From: JBBIQV01 sp964555285 | GTDB lineage: Bacteria; Nitrospirota; Nitrospiria; Nitrospirales; Nitrospiraceae | DNA: 64,000 nucleotides | Assembly (NCBI GenBank): GCA_964555285.1 | Contig: CAZKRM010000005.1 | Coordinates: forward strand, 1-64,000 | Direction of reading: 5' to 3' | Shown: positions 32,995 through 47,700 of the stretch, piece by piece | How the letters are laid out: the number at the start of each line of letters is the position of its first letter | How positions within the stretch are numbered: position 1 is the stretch's first letter | Made by a program: the position numbers and the translations under genes | The notes under the pieces: model-generated | What the model was told of the DNA's origin: nothing | Databases searched by the model: none | What the model saw: only the letters and a program-made list of their open reading frames with translations

Positions 32995-33819
32995 CTACTT
33001 CCGTCGAGTGATAATGAACTTGTCGGTGGCTTTGTTCTGTCGCGTCTTGTATCCCTTGGTCGGCAATCCCCATGGAGAAACCGGGTGCGGATTTCCTTGG
33101 CCTGATTTTCCCTCACCCCCGCCATGCGGATGATCGACCGGATTCATCACGACTCCGCGCACATGCCCTCGCCATCCTTTCCAACGCGAGCGTCCCGCTT
33201 TACCGACGGTGACGTTCTCGTGGTCCAGATTCCCTACCTGCCCAACGGTGGCCATACAGGTCGACAGGATGCGGCGCATTTCGCCGGACTTCAATCGCAC
33301 CTGAACGTAGTCGCCATCACGACCCATCACCTGCGCAAAGCCCCCGGCACTGCGGATCAACTGCCCACCCTTACCGGGCTTCAATTCAATGTTGTGAATC
33401 GTCGTGCCCAGCGGCATATTGGCAAGCGGCAGCGCATTGCCCGGGCGCACCTCCGCACCTGGACCAGACTGCAACGCATCCTTCAGGCTCAATCCGACCG
33501 GAGCCAGGATGTAGCGCTTCTCGCCGTCCGCATAGTGGAGCAGGGCGATCCGTGCAGAGCGATTCGGGTCATATTCCAGCGCGACGACACGGGCGGGAAT
33601 CCCGATTTTGTCCCGCCGGAAATCAATCGACCGATAGAGGCGCTTATGTCCTCCGCCACGGAAACGAACGGTCATGCGACCATCATTGTTTCGGCCCCCG
33701 GTGCGAAGATTGAATTTGGTCAACGCTTTCTCGGGACGCTTCTTGGCCAGCACTTCGCCGGTCACTGCCGTCATGCCGCGCCGTCCCGGCGTCGTTGGTC
33801 TGTAGGCTTTCAGTCCCAT
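32995..33819 (-). CDS. rplB: 50S ribosomal protein L2
   Basis: L2 is essential for subunit joining and peptidyl transfer. MGLKAYRPTTPGRRGMTAVT, GGRNNDGRMTVRFRGGGHKR and the highly conserved VRGVVMNPVDHPHGGGEGKS are present. I take ATG 33819, giving the usual N-terminus; an in-frame GTG at 33837 is less likely. The length is 274. Its start is 28 nt beyond family 1 hairpin copy 2. Confidence 0.97.
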   Translation of the reverse strand: MGLKAYRPTTPGRRGMTAVTGEVLAKKRPEKALTKFNLRTGGRNNDGRMTVRFRGGGHKRLYRSIDFRRDKIGIPARVVALEYDPNRSARIALLHYADGEKRYILAPVGLSLKDALQSGPGAEVRPGNALPLANMPLGTTIHNIELKPGKGGQLIRSAGGFAQVMGRDGDYVQVRLKSGEMRRILSTCMATVGQVGNLDHENVTVGKAGRSRWKGWRGHVRGVVMNPVDHPHGGGEGKSGQGNPHPVSPWGLPTKGYKTRQNKATDKFIITRRK

Positions 33820-33847
33820 TTCTTCTTTTTCCCTCACCCCTCCAAGC

Positions 33848-33939
33848 GGGGTTGACCGAGCCGTCTTTCACTGCGCGCGTCGAGCGACCACTTTCCGAAG
33901 TGGGGGCTCCGCGAGCACAAAGGCGGCTCGATCAGCCCC
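33848..33939 (-). repeat. Family 1 hairpin element, copy 2 (rplW-rplB gap)
   Basis: The 21-nt outer arms run inward from GGGG/CCCC, with the 7-bp block CGAGCCG/CGGCTCG, two C-A mismatches and one G-U. They enclose TGCTCGCG/CGCGCGCA, GAGC/GCTC and CCACTT/AAGTGG with a CGGA loop. The same CC/TC loop and GA bulge occur as in copy 1. It begins 3 nt after the rplW stop. Confidence 0.9.
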
Positions 33940-33942
33940 GCC

Positions 33943-34242
33943 TTACGCGCTCTCGTACAACTCGAGCTTCTCGCCTTCTTTCAACGTGACCAGCGCTTTC
34001 TTCCAATCCGACCGCTTGCCTGCGAATCGTCCAAGCCGCTTGATTTTTCCGCTCACATTCAGAACGTTGACCCGCTCAACTTTGACCTTGAGCAGCGCCT
34101 CAACGGCCCGTTTGATCTGTATTCGGTTCGCACTGCTCCGAACCAAGAATCCGACTTTATTGCCCTGCTCCCGCATAGCCGTAATTTTCTCGGTCAGAAG
34201 GGGCTGAATCAGCACGTCATGCAGATCGTGTTTCATGCCCAC
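33943..34242 (-). CDS. rplW: 50S ribosomal protein L23
   Basis: L23 at the tunnel exit is the docking point for trigger factor and SRP. DVLIQPLLTEKITAMREQGN, NRIQIKRAVEALLKVKVERV and NVLNVSGKIKRLGRF are visible. The length of 99 is normal. Its start overlaps the rplD stop by 10 nt. Confidence 0.96.
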   Translation of the reverse strand: MGMKHDLHDVLIQPLLTEKITAMREQGNKVGFLVRSSANRIQIKRAVEALLKVKVERVNVLNVSGKIKRLGRFAGKRSDWKKALVTLKEGEKLELYESA

Positions 34243-34856
34243 GCCTCCTTCACCCGGGCGAGCTCGCGTTCAGGAATGACGATCGACCGAGCGCACAGCA
34301 CATCGTAGACGTTGAGGTGCTCTGCCTCCACCACCTTCACCTTGGGAAGATTCCGAGCAGCTTGTTTCAGGTCAGACCGCCCTTCTCCCGCCACTATCAC
34401 AATACGCCCCGAAGCACCGAGTTGCACCAGCGCTTGGGCCAACAGCTTGGTTTTCGGCTGCCCAATCACCAGGTCGGACACGATCACAACACCACCCTCC
34501 GCCAGCTTGGCCGACAAGGCACTTTGCAATGCAGCCCGATATTTCTGCTTGGGCATTGCCACCGCGTAGCTGCGCGGCTTGGGCCCGAACACGATCCCAC
34601 CATGCCGCCAGACAGGAGAGCGAACCGACCCCGCACGGGCACGTCCCGTGTGCTTTTGCTTCCAAGGCTTCTTGCCGGATCCGCTCACTTCGCCACGGCT
34701 CAGGGTAGAGGCAGTCCCCTGTCGCTCACAGGCACGCTGCATCACGACGGCTTCATGAACCAACACCTCGTGCGGCTTGCAGCCGAAGATCTCCGCGGGA
34801 AGCTCAACCGAGCCGACCTTATGCTTCTTCAAATCGACGACATCGACCGTAGGCAT
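34233..34856 (-). CDS. rplD: 50S ribosomal protein L4
   Basis: L4 forms part of the peptide tunnel; in E. coli it also regulates the S10 operon. The tunnel loop region is TASTLSRGEVSGSGKKPWKQ followed by KHTGRARAGSVRSPVWRHGG, and the globular part includes PKQKYRAALQSALSAKLAEG. The length of 207 is typical. It lies 3 nt after rplC and overlaps rplW. Confidence 0.97.
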   Translation of the reverse strand: MPTVDVVDLKKHKVGSVELPAEIFGCKPHEVLVHEAVVMQRACERQGTASTLSRGEVSGSGKKPWKQKHTGRARAGSVRSPVWRHGGIVFGPKPRSYAVAMPKQKYRAALQSALSAKLAEGGVVIVSDLVIGQPKTKLLAQALVQLGASGRIVIVAGEGRSDLKQAARNLPKVKVVEAEHLNVYDVLCARSIVIPERELARVKEAWA

Positions 34857-34859
34857 GCC

Positions 34860-35480
34860 TTACGCCTTCTTCGACTTTCGAACGAGCACCAACCCGTTCT
34901 CTGCCCCAGGGATTCCTCCTCGAACAAAGAGGAGATTCTCCTCCGGACGCGACTCGATCACCTTTAACCGTTGAACAGTTACACGCTCCGCACCCATATG
35001 ACCGGGAAGCGTTTTCCCTTTCCACACCCGCGATGGATAGGAGCTACTGCCGATGGAGCCAGGAGCGCGATGAAACATCGACCCGTGAGATTCCGGGCCG
35101 CCCCCATAGTGGTGCCGCTTCACGACGCCCTGGAAGCCCTTGCCTTTGGACACTCCCACCACATCGACCCACTCGCCTTTCTTGAAGATGTCCACCTTGA
35201 TGGTCTGTCCGACCGCGACATCGCCAAGCTTTTTAAACTCGCGCAACCAACGGCTGGGTGGCGCTTCATGTTTTTTGAGATGGCCGATCTCTGCCTTGGA
35301 CAGCTTGCGCTCCAGCGTGTCGCCGAATGACAACTGAACCGCCTCGTACCCATCGCGCTCGCGAGTCCTGACGGCTACCACACGGCAAGGTCCGGCCTCG
35401 ATCACCGTCACCGGCGTCAACCGGCTCTCATCATGGACCTGCGTCATACCCAATTTCTTGCCCAGCAACCCATTCGTCAT
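34860..35480 (-). CDS. rplC: 50S ribosomal protein L3
   Basis: L3 initiates 23S folding and its tip approaches the peptidyl transferase centre. MTNGLLGKKLGMTQVHDESR, GVSKGKGFQGVVKRHHYGGG and PESHGSMFHRAPGSIGSSSY are characteristic. The length is 206. It lies 52 nt after rpsJ. Confidence 0.97.
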   Translation of the reverse strand: MTNGLLGKKLGMTQVHDESRLTPVTVIEAGPCRVVAVRTRERDGYEAVQLSFGDTLERKLSKAEIGHLKKHEAPPSRWLREFKKLGDVAVGQTIKVDIFKKGEWVDVVGVSKGKGFQGVVKRHHYGGGPESHGSMFHRAPGSIGSSSYPSRVWKGKTLPGHMGAERVTVQRLKVIESRPEENLLFVRGGIPGAENGLVLVRKSKKA

Positions 35481-35532
35481 CGGCGATCGCCCCCTAGCAG
35501 CCCTTCTAAAAATTGCCTATCGGTTTCGCCTA

Positions 35533-35847
35533 TCACAGCTTGATTTCGACATCCACCCCGGCAGCCAGATTGAGCTTCATCAGCGAGTCCATCGTTTCCG
35601 GGGTCGGCTCCATAATATCAAGTAGACGCTTGTGTGTACGGATCTCGAATTGCTCTCTCGACTTTTTATCCACGTGCGTCGACCGTTGCACTGTGAATTT
35701 TTCTATTTTGGTCGGCAACGGGATTGGGCCGACGACTTTCGCCCCACTCCGGCGCACAGTCTCGACGATTTCAGCCACCGATTGGTCCAGCACCCGATAA
35801 TCGAACCCGCGGAGCCTGATCCTGATTCGCTGATCCACCTTCACCAC
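35533..35847 (-). CDS. rpsJ: 30S ribosomal protein S10
   Basis: S10 is part of the 30S head and, as NusE, also of antitermination complexes with NusB. VDQRIRIRLRGFDYRVLDQS, GAKVVGPIPLPTKIEKFTVQ and RSTHVDKKSREQFEIRTHKR cover the family. The length of 104 is typical. It opens the S10 block, 34 nt after tuf. Confidence 0.98.
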   Translation of the reverse strand: MVKVDQRIRIRLRGFDYRVLDQSVAEIVETVRRSGAKVVGPIPLPTKIEKFTVQRSTHVDKKSREQFEIRTHKRLLDIMEPTPETMDSLMKLNLAAGVDVEIKL

Positions 35848-35881
35848 GTTGCCCTGCCTTCCTAACTGTCCCGTTCGAGTG

Positions 35882-37087
<1,206 letters not shown>

Positions 37088-37124
37088 ACCCGCTCCCTCC
37101 CCTGCTTCTTCTTTTCCTCGCTCT

Positions 37125-37217
37125 GGCAGCGGTCGGGACATCTCCGACTGCGCGCATCGAGCGAGCACTTTCTGAAGTGCGGGCTCTGCGAGCACGGGGG
37201 ATGTCCCGTCCGCTGCC
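37125..37217 (-). repeat. Family 1 hairpin element, copy 3 (fusA-tuf gap)
   Basis: Arms GGCAGCGG/CCGCTGCC and CGGGACATC/GATGTCCCG (A-A mismatch between, C-A mismatch inside) enclose TGCTCGCA/TGCGCGCA, GAGC/GCTC and GCACTT/AAGTGC with a CAGA loop. Compared with copies 1 and 2, two pairs have changed on both sides (G-C to A-T, and C-G to G-C). It begins 4 nt after the fusA stop. Confidence 0.9.
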
Positions 37218-37221
37218 CACC

Positions 37222-39303
37222 CTACTCCCCTCGGTACTTGGCAATGATACCCTCTGCGATCTGCCGAGGCACCTGCTCGTATCGGTCAAACTCCATACTA
37301 TAGGTGGCACGCCCTTGCGTTCGCGAACGGAGATCGGTGGCATATCCAAACATTTCACTCAACGGCACCGAAGCCTCGATCGCTTGTGCGCCTGCCCGCA
37401 CCTTCATCCCCTGAATCTTCCCGCGCCGCCCGTTCAAATTCCCAATCACGTCGCCCATGTATTCCTGAGGGACCAGCACTTCGACCTTCATGATCGGCTC
37501 CAACAGAACCGGATCGGCCTTCTTGCAGGCATCGGCAAATCCCATCGATGCGGCAATTTTGAAGGCCATTTCGTTGGAGTCCACTTCATGGTACGACCCG
37601 TCGATCAGCGTCACGCGAACGTCGCGGAGCGGGTACCCGGCAACCACCCCCGTCTCCAACCGCTCCTTCACGCCCTTTTCGACCGCCGGAATGTACTCTC
37701 TGGGAATGGCACCGCCGACAACTTTATTCACAAACTCAAAGCCCTTGCCCGACTCAGCCGGCTCAACAGTCAAAACCACATGTCCGTACTGGCCGCGACC
37801 GCCGGTCTGCTTGATGTACTTGGATTCGGACTCCGCCTTTCGGCGAATAGTCTCCCTGAAGGCGACCTCCGGCTTTCCCACGTTGGCCTCAACCTTGAAC
37901 TCGCGAAGGAGGCGATCGACGATGATTTCGAGGTGCAACTCCCCCATACCGGCGATGATCGTCTGCGCGGTTTCTTCATCGGTCCTGACCCGGAATGAGG
38001 GATCCTCCTGTGCCAACTTCTGAAGCGAGAAACCCAACTTTTCCTGATCTTGTTTCGTTTTCGGCTCGATCGCCATAGCGATGACCGGCTCCGGGAACTT
38101 CATGACTTCGAGCAACACGGGCTGCTTGTCATCTGATAGGGTGTCCCCTGTCGTGGCACCTTTAAGCCCCACCGCTGCGACGATATCTCCGGCATAGGCC
38201 GTGTCGATGTCCTCACGCTTGTTGGCGTGCATCTTGAGTAGACGCCCAACGCGATCCTTTGTCCCCTTGGTTACATTCAAGACAGAGGAGCCGGTCTTCA
38301 AGGTTCCCGAGTAGACGCGAAAATAGGTCAATTGCCCGGCGAATGGATCGGACATGATCTTGAACGCCAGCGCGGCAAATGGCTCATTATCGGCAGGGCG
38401 ACGCACCAGCTCTTTATGGCTGTTCGGATCCACCCCCACCACGGGCGGGATATCGACCGGGGACGGCAAGTAATCGACGACCCCGTCCAGCAACTGCTGC
38501 ACGCCCTTATTCTTAAATGCGGATCCGCAGAGAATCGGCGTGACCTTCAGAGCGATCGCGCCGGCCCGAATCGCTTTCCTGACTTCCTCTTCGGTCAACG
38601 ACTGCCCGTTCAGATATTTTTCAAGGACCTGCTCGTCGAACTCAGCCACCGCCTCCAGCATCTTCTCGCGGTATTCATTGGCCTTATCCAAAAGATTGGC
38701 CGGAATCGCATCGACTTTGTACTTCGCACCCAAGGTCTCATCGTCATAGAAGTAGGCCTTCATCGACACCAGATCGATCGACCCGCGGAATTCGGCCTCC
38801 CGGCCGATGGGAATCTGAATCGGTACAGGCGTCGCGCCCAATCGATCGATCATCGTCTGCACGCTCGTGAAAAAATCGGCCCCGATCCGATCCATCTTGT
38901 TCATGAACGCTATCCGAGGCACGTGATACTTATCCGCCTGCCGCCAGACCGTTTCAGACTGCGGCTCCACGCCCTGGACCGAATCGAAGACCGCGACCGC
39001 CCCGTCCAACACCCGAAGCGACCGCTCCACCTCAATCGTGAAATCCACGTGTCCCGGGGTATCGATGATATTGATCCGGTGATCACGCCAGAAACAAGTT
39101 GTGGCTGCCGCGGTAATCGTGATGCCCCGCTCCCGCTCCTGCTCCATCCAATCCATCGTGGCCGCACCCTCATGGACTTCGCCCATCTTGTGCGACACCC
39201 CGGTGTAATAGAGGATGCGTTCCGTGGTCGTCGTCTTCCCGGCATCAATGTGGGCCATGATGCCGATGTTGCGCGTCCGATCCAATGGCGATTGCCGAGC
39301 CAA
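37222..39303 (-). CDS. fusA: Elongation factor G
   Basis: EF-G drives translocation of tRNA and mRNA. GTPase motifs are AHIDAGKTTTTERILYYTG, DTPGHVDFTIEVERS and NKMDRIGADF; domain IV shows the conserved GRGQYGHVVLTVEP and the C-terminal domain ends ATYSMEFDRYEQVP. The length of 693 is standard. It lies between rpsG (111-nt gap with a long hairpin) and tuf in the str-type unit. It starts behind GGGGG at 39307-39312. Confidence 0.98.
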   Translation of the reverse strand: MARQSPLDRTRNIGIMAHIDAGKTTTTERILYYTGVSHKMGEVHEGAATMDWMEQERERGITITAAATTCFWRDHRINIIDTPGHVDFTIEVERSLRVLDGAVAVFDSVQGVEPQSETVWRQADKYHVPRIAFMNKMDRIGADFFTSVQTMIDRLGATPVPIQIPIGREAEFRGSIDLVSMKAYFYDDETLGAKYKVDAIPANLLDKANEYREKMLEAVAEFDEQVLEKYLNGQSLTEEEVRKAIRAGAIALKVTPILCGSAFKNKGVQQLLDGVVDYLPSPVDIPPVVGVDPNSHKELVRRPADNEPFAALAFKIMSDPFAGQLTYFRVYSGTLKTGSSVLNVTKGTKDRVGRLLKMHANKREDIDTAYAGDIVAAVGLKGATTGDTLSDDKQPVLLEVMKFPEPVIAMAIEPKTKQDQEKLGFSLQKLAQEDPSFRVRTDEETAQTIIAGMGELHLEIIVDRLLREFKVEANVGKPEVAFRETIRRKAESESKYIKQTGGRGQYGHVVLTVEPAESGKGFEFVNKVVGGAIPREYIPAVEKGVKERLETGVVAGYPLRDVRVTLIDGSYHEVDSNEMAFKIAASMGFADACKKADPVLLEPIMKVEVLVPQEYMGDVIGNLNGRRGKIQGMKVRAGAQAIEASVPLSEMFGYATDLRSRTQGRATYSMEFDRYEQVPRQIAEGIIAKYRGE

Positions 39304-39325
39304 CTCATCCCCCTATAAACAACGA

Positions 39326-39404
39326 TGCTGTAGTCCGAAACACATTGCTGCGACCCAGGGGCACCCGCCTGCTGAGCGAAGCGCAGCACGGCCCGACTAC
39401 AGCA
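39326..39404 (-). repeat. Long hairpin in the rpsG-fusA gap
   Basis: A perfect 10-bp outer stem (TGCTGTAGTC with GACTACAGCA) encloses about 59 nt. Inside these, GCTG and CAGC form a smaller hairpin and CTGCG can pair with CGCAG, giving a branched shape. It occupies most of the gap, starting 10 nt after the rpsG stop and ending about 22 nt before the fusA start, like the family 1 elements but without their core. Confidence 0.7.
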
Positions 39405-39414
39405 CAGAACGACG

Positions 39415-39885
39415 TTACCAGCGATAATGGGCAAAGGCCTTGTTGGCCTCTGCCATCCGATGCACGTCTTCCCGTTTTTTAACTGAAGCCCCTGTATTAT
39501 TCGACGCGTCGAGCAGTTCAGCGGCAAGCTTATCCCTCATGCTCTTGCCGCCTCGCCCCCTGGAATACTCCGCAATCCACCGCAAGGCCAGAGACAGGCG
39601 ACGGCTCGGCCGTATTTCTACCGGTACCTGGTAGGAGGCCCCGCCCACACGCCGGGATTTCACTTCGACGATCGGCTTGACGTTGTCGAGCGCCGCACGA
39701 AATATTTTGAGTGCATCCCCGCCGGTCTTTTCCTGAATCAGATCGAACGCGCCGTAGCAGATGCGCTCGGCCGTGCTCTTCTTTCCATCCTCCATCAGAA
39801 TGCTGATGAACTTGCCGACGAGCTTATCCCGATAGCGTGTATCCAGCGGCGACTCGCGTTGACCGAAAAATCTACTTCGCGGCAT
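39415..39885 (-). CDS. rpsG: 30S ribosomal protein S7
   Basis: S7 nucleates the 30S head and contacts E-site tRNA. MPRSRFFGQRESPLDTRYRD, KSTAERICYGAFDLIQEKTG, VKSRRVGGASYQVPVEIRPS and the MRDKLAAELLDASNNTGASV helix are visible. The length of 156 is normal. It lies 70 nt after rpsL. The gap to fusA carries a long hairpin. Confidence 0.98.
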   Translation of the reverse strand: MPRSRFFGQRESPLDTRYRDKLVGKFISILMEDGKKSTAERICYGAFDLIQEKTGGDALKIFRAALDNVKPIVEVKSRRVGGASYQVPVEIRPSRRLSLALRWIAEYSRGRGGKSMRDKLAAELLDASNNTGASVKKREDVHRMAEANKAFAHYRW

Positions 39886-39955
39886 GGTCTTCCTATTGGG
39901 TCATTGTTTCACTGAACCAACGATTCAATTGATTCAATCGATGAATCGTCACTTC

Positions 39956-40327
39956 CTACTTCGGGCGCTTCGCGCCGTACTTGGATCGCCCCTGCTTTCG
40001 ATCCGCCACACCGACCGCATCCAGCGATCCACGGACAATGTGATACCGCACACCCGGCAGGTCCTTCACACGTCCGCCTCGCACGAGGACGATCGAGTGC
40101 TCCTGCAAATTGTGCCCGACGCCTGGGATATAGGTGGTCACCTCCATCCCGTTCGTCAATCGGACACGTGCAACTTTCCGCAACGCCGAGTTCGGCTTCT
40201 TCGGCGTCGTGGTATAAACCCGAAGACACACGCCCCGTTTCTGCGGGCATGATTTCAGCGCGGGACTCTTCGTCTTCGCTTTGACGAGGCCCCTTCCTTT
40301 TCTCACCAGCTGATTGATCGTTGGCAT
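39956..40327 (-). CDS. rpsL: 30S ribosomal protein S12
   Basis: S12 sits at the decoding centre and sets translational accuracy. MPTINQLVRKGRGLVKAKTK, RVYTTTPKKPNSALRKVARV and YIPGVGHNLQEHSIVLVRGG are the canonical motifs; the lysine of PKKPNS targeted by streptomycin-resistance mutations is the sensitive form. The length is 123. It is the first gene behind the consensus promoter at 40396-40424. Confidence 0.98.
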   Translation of the reverse strand: MPTINQLVRKGRGLVKAKTKSPALKSCPQKRGVCLRVYTTTPKKPNSALRKVARVRLTNGMEVTTYIPGVGHNLQEHSIVLVRGGRVKDLPGVRYHIVRGSLDAVGVADRKQGRSKYGAKRPK

Positions 40328-40395
40328 CAGGTTCTCGCTTCTTATCGCAGCAGAAAGCCGCTGCGCACATCAACATTCACGACCGAAGCCGTGGG

Positions 40396-40424
40396 ATTAT
40401 AGTGAGGCGCCACGTCACTGTCAA
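40396..40424 (-). promoter_or_regulatory. Consensus sigma-70 promoter before rpsL
   Basis: On the minus strand TTGACA (40419-40424) and TATAAT (40396-40401) match consensus at all twelve positions and are 17 bp apart. The expected start gives a leader of about 60 nt to rpsL, containing a CGCAGC/GCTGCG hairpin. It lies between rpoC and rpsL and can drive the rpsL-rpsG-fusA-tuf-S10 genes independently of rpoBC. Confidence 0.9.
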
Positions 40425-40448
40425 GCGCCGTCTTACCACCGAGAGAAT

Positions 40449-44630
<4,182 letters not shown>

Positions 44631-44659
44631 GGTTCGTCCCTCCCTACGTTGGAGTTGTG

Positions 44660-44721
44660 AGTTCTGCGTCGAGCGCTCTGAGTGACGACGACTCAGAACT
44701 CAGCACTCATGACTCAGAACT
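44660..44721 (-). repeat. Imperfect palindrome in the rpoB-rpoC gap
   Basis: Outer AGTTCTG/CAGAACT and inner TCTGAGT/ACTCAGA stems, with short paired blocks (GAG/CTC, GC/GC) between, form a long imperfect hairpin. The units AGTTCTGAGT and GAGTTCTGAG recur within the 62 nt, so it also reads as a degenerate tandem repeat. It begins 9 nt after the rpoB stop. Confidence 0.65.
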
Positions 44722-44730
44722 TCCTGAGGT

Positions 44731-47700
44731 TCACTCTTTCGACTTCACAAGCTCGACGTCGAGCCCCAGACTCTGTAATTCTTTCACGAGCACGTTGAAG
44801 GACTCGGGGAGACCCGGCTCGAGGAATGGTTCCCCCTTCACGATCGCTTCGTACATGCGCGACCGGCCTGGCACGTCATCGGACTTGACGGTGAGGAACT
44901 CTTGCAACGTGGACGCGGCCCCATAGGCCTGCAACGCCCACACTTCCATTTCGCCCAACCGCTGTCCGCCGAACTGCGCCTTCCCGCCGAGCGGCTGCTG
45001 AGTCACCAGCGAGTACGGCCCGATGGAGCGCGCGTGAATCTTGTCATCGACCAGATGGTGCAGTTTGAGCACGTACATATGTCCCACGGTCACGGGGCTG
45101 CCGAATGGCTCACCGGTCCGCCCATCCGTGAGCATGGTCTGCCCGGAAGTCGGCAGTTTCGCTTTCTTCAGGAGATCCTTGATTTCCGATTCCGTGGCTC
45201 CATCGAACACCGGGCTGGCCACTTTGATCCCCAAGGCCTTAGCCGCCCACCCTAAGTGCGTCTCGAGAATTTGTCCTACGTTCATACGGGACGGCACGCC
45301 CAGCGGATTCAGCACAATCTCGACGGGAGTGCCGTCCGGAAGATACGGCATGTCCTCTTCGGGCAACACCCGCGAGACCACGCCTTTGTTGCCGTGGCGT
45401 CCCGCCATCTTGTCGCCGACCTGGATCTTGCGCTTCATCGCGATATAGACCTTGACGAGCTTGATCACGCCGGGCGGCAACTCGTCCCCCCGCTTGAGAC
45501 GGCCGACTTTCTCGTCGTAGAGCGTCTGGAGGATCTCGATCTGCTCTTTGGCGCGCCGATCGATGTCCTCCAACTCTTTGTGCTCATCCGGATCACTGAG
45601 CAGGATATGCCGGATCGCCTCGTCCGGCAGACGCTTCAGAATCTCCGCTGTCAGCTTGCCCTTCTTCTTCAGGATGACATCGCCGGTCTCGGGATCCATG
45701 ATGTCCCGACCGACGACTTTGCCGAGCAGCAGTTTGCGAACCTTCTTGGTCTTCTCTTCCTCGATGATCCGCAACTCGTCATGGTGATCGCGCTGGAGCT
45801 TCAGCGCATCGTCACTCTCGATACTCTTGGAGCGTTCGTCCTTATCGAGCCCTTTCCGAGAGAAAATCTTCACGTCCACGACAATCCCCTCGACGCCCGG
45901 TGGTACGGTGAGCGAGGTATCCTTCACATCGCCGGCCTTTTCGCCGAAGATCGCCCGCAGCAATTTCTCCTCCGGGGTGAGCTGCGTTTCGCCTTTCGGC
46001 GTGACCTTACCGACCAGGATGTCTCCCGGTTTGACTTCCGCGCCGATACGGATGATGCCGCTCTCGTCCAAGTTACGCAGGGCTTCCTCGCCCACGTTCG
46101 GAATGTCGCGGGTGATGTCTTCCTTGCCCAGCTTCGTGTCACGCGCCTCGACCTCGAATTCTTCGATATGGATCGAGGTGAACGCATCCTCGCGGACCAG
46201 TTTCTCGCTGAGCAGGATCGCGTCTTCGAAGTTAAACCCGCCCCACGGCATGAAGGCCACGAGCACGTTTTTCCCCAGCGCCAATTCGCCGTGATCGATC
46301 GCCGGCCCATCCGCCAGTACCTGGCCTTTCTTGACCGGCTGGCCGATCCGCACGACCGGCGTCTGCGTGATGCAGGTATTCTGATTGGAGCGCTGGAATT
46401 TGATCAGGTCATAGACGTCGAGCCCCGCATCGTTCCGCCTGCGGCCTTCTTTCGAATCAGCCCGCACGACGATGCGGGTCGCATCCACACTCTCCACCAC
46501 ACCGGCCCGCCCGGCCTGCACGACATAACCGGAATCACGCGCCACGACCGCTTCCATCCCCGTCCCGACGAGCGGAGCCTCTGATGTCACGAGCGGCACC
46601 GCCTGGCGCTGCATGTTGGAGCCCATCAAGGCACGGTTCGCGTCGTCGTGCTCGAGGAACGGCACCAACGCGGTGGCGACGCTGACGACTTGCTTCGGCG
46701 ACACATCCATATATTCGATCTTGTCCGGGGTCGCCGTGATGAAATCCCCTGCAGACCTTGCCGAGACGGTCTCCGACACCAGCCTGCCCGACCCGTCGAC
46801 TTTCGAGTTGGCTTGGGCAATCACATACTTGTCACCTTCGATCGCCGACAAAAACTCGATGGCATCCGACACGCGGCCCTTCACCACTTTGCGATAGGGC
46901 GCTTCGATGAACCCGAACTGGTTGATGCGCGCATAGGTGGCGAGCGACGTGATCAGCCCGATGTTCGGCCCTTCCGGCGTCTCGATTGGGCAAATACGGC
47001 TATAGTGCGACGGATGCACGTCGCGCACTTCGAAGCCGGCCCGTTCCCGCGTCAACCCGCCTGGACCGAGCGCGGAGAGGCGGCGCTTATGCGTAATTTC
47101 CGCCAGTGGGTTCGTCTGATCCATGAACTGCGACAGCTGGCTGCTGCTGAAGAATTCTTTGATCGCCGCCACCACCGGCTTCGCGTTGATCAAGTCGTGC
47201 GGGAGCACGGTCTCCATATCGAGCAGGTTCATGCGTTCTTTGATGCTGCGCTCCATCCGGACCAACCCGAGCCGGAATTGGTTCTCCAGCAGCTCGCCGA
47301 CCGAACGGACCCGGCGGTTGCCCAAATGGTCGATATCGTCGATCTCACCCTTCCCCATCTTGAGATTTACGAGGTAGCGGATGACCTCGACCATATCTTG
47401 CGCCGTGAGCGTCCGCTGCTCGAGCGGCAGATCGAGTCCGAGCTTCTTGTTGAGCTTGAGCCTTCCCACCGGCGACAGGTCATAGCGTTTGGCGCTGAGG
47501 AATAGATTGTCGAACAGCGCCCTCGCCGTATCGACCGACGGGGTTTCCCCGGGTCGCAGGCGACGATAAATTTCCACCATCGCCTCTTCCTTGGATTCGG
47601 TTTTCTCCATCTCCAGCGTGTCGAGAATGACCGGCGTCGCGGTGGCGGTATCCAAATAAATGACCTTGAACTCCTCGACCTCACTCTCCAGAACCTTCGT

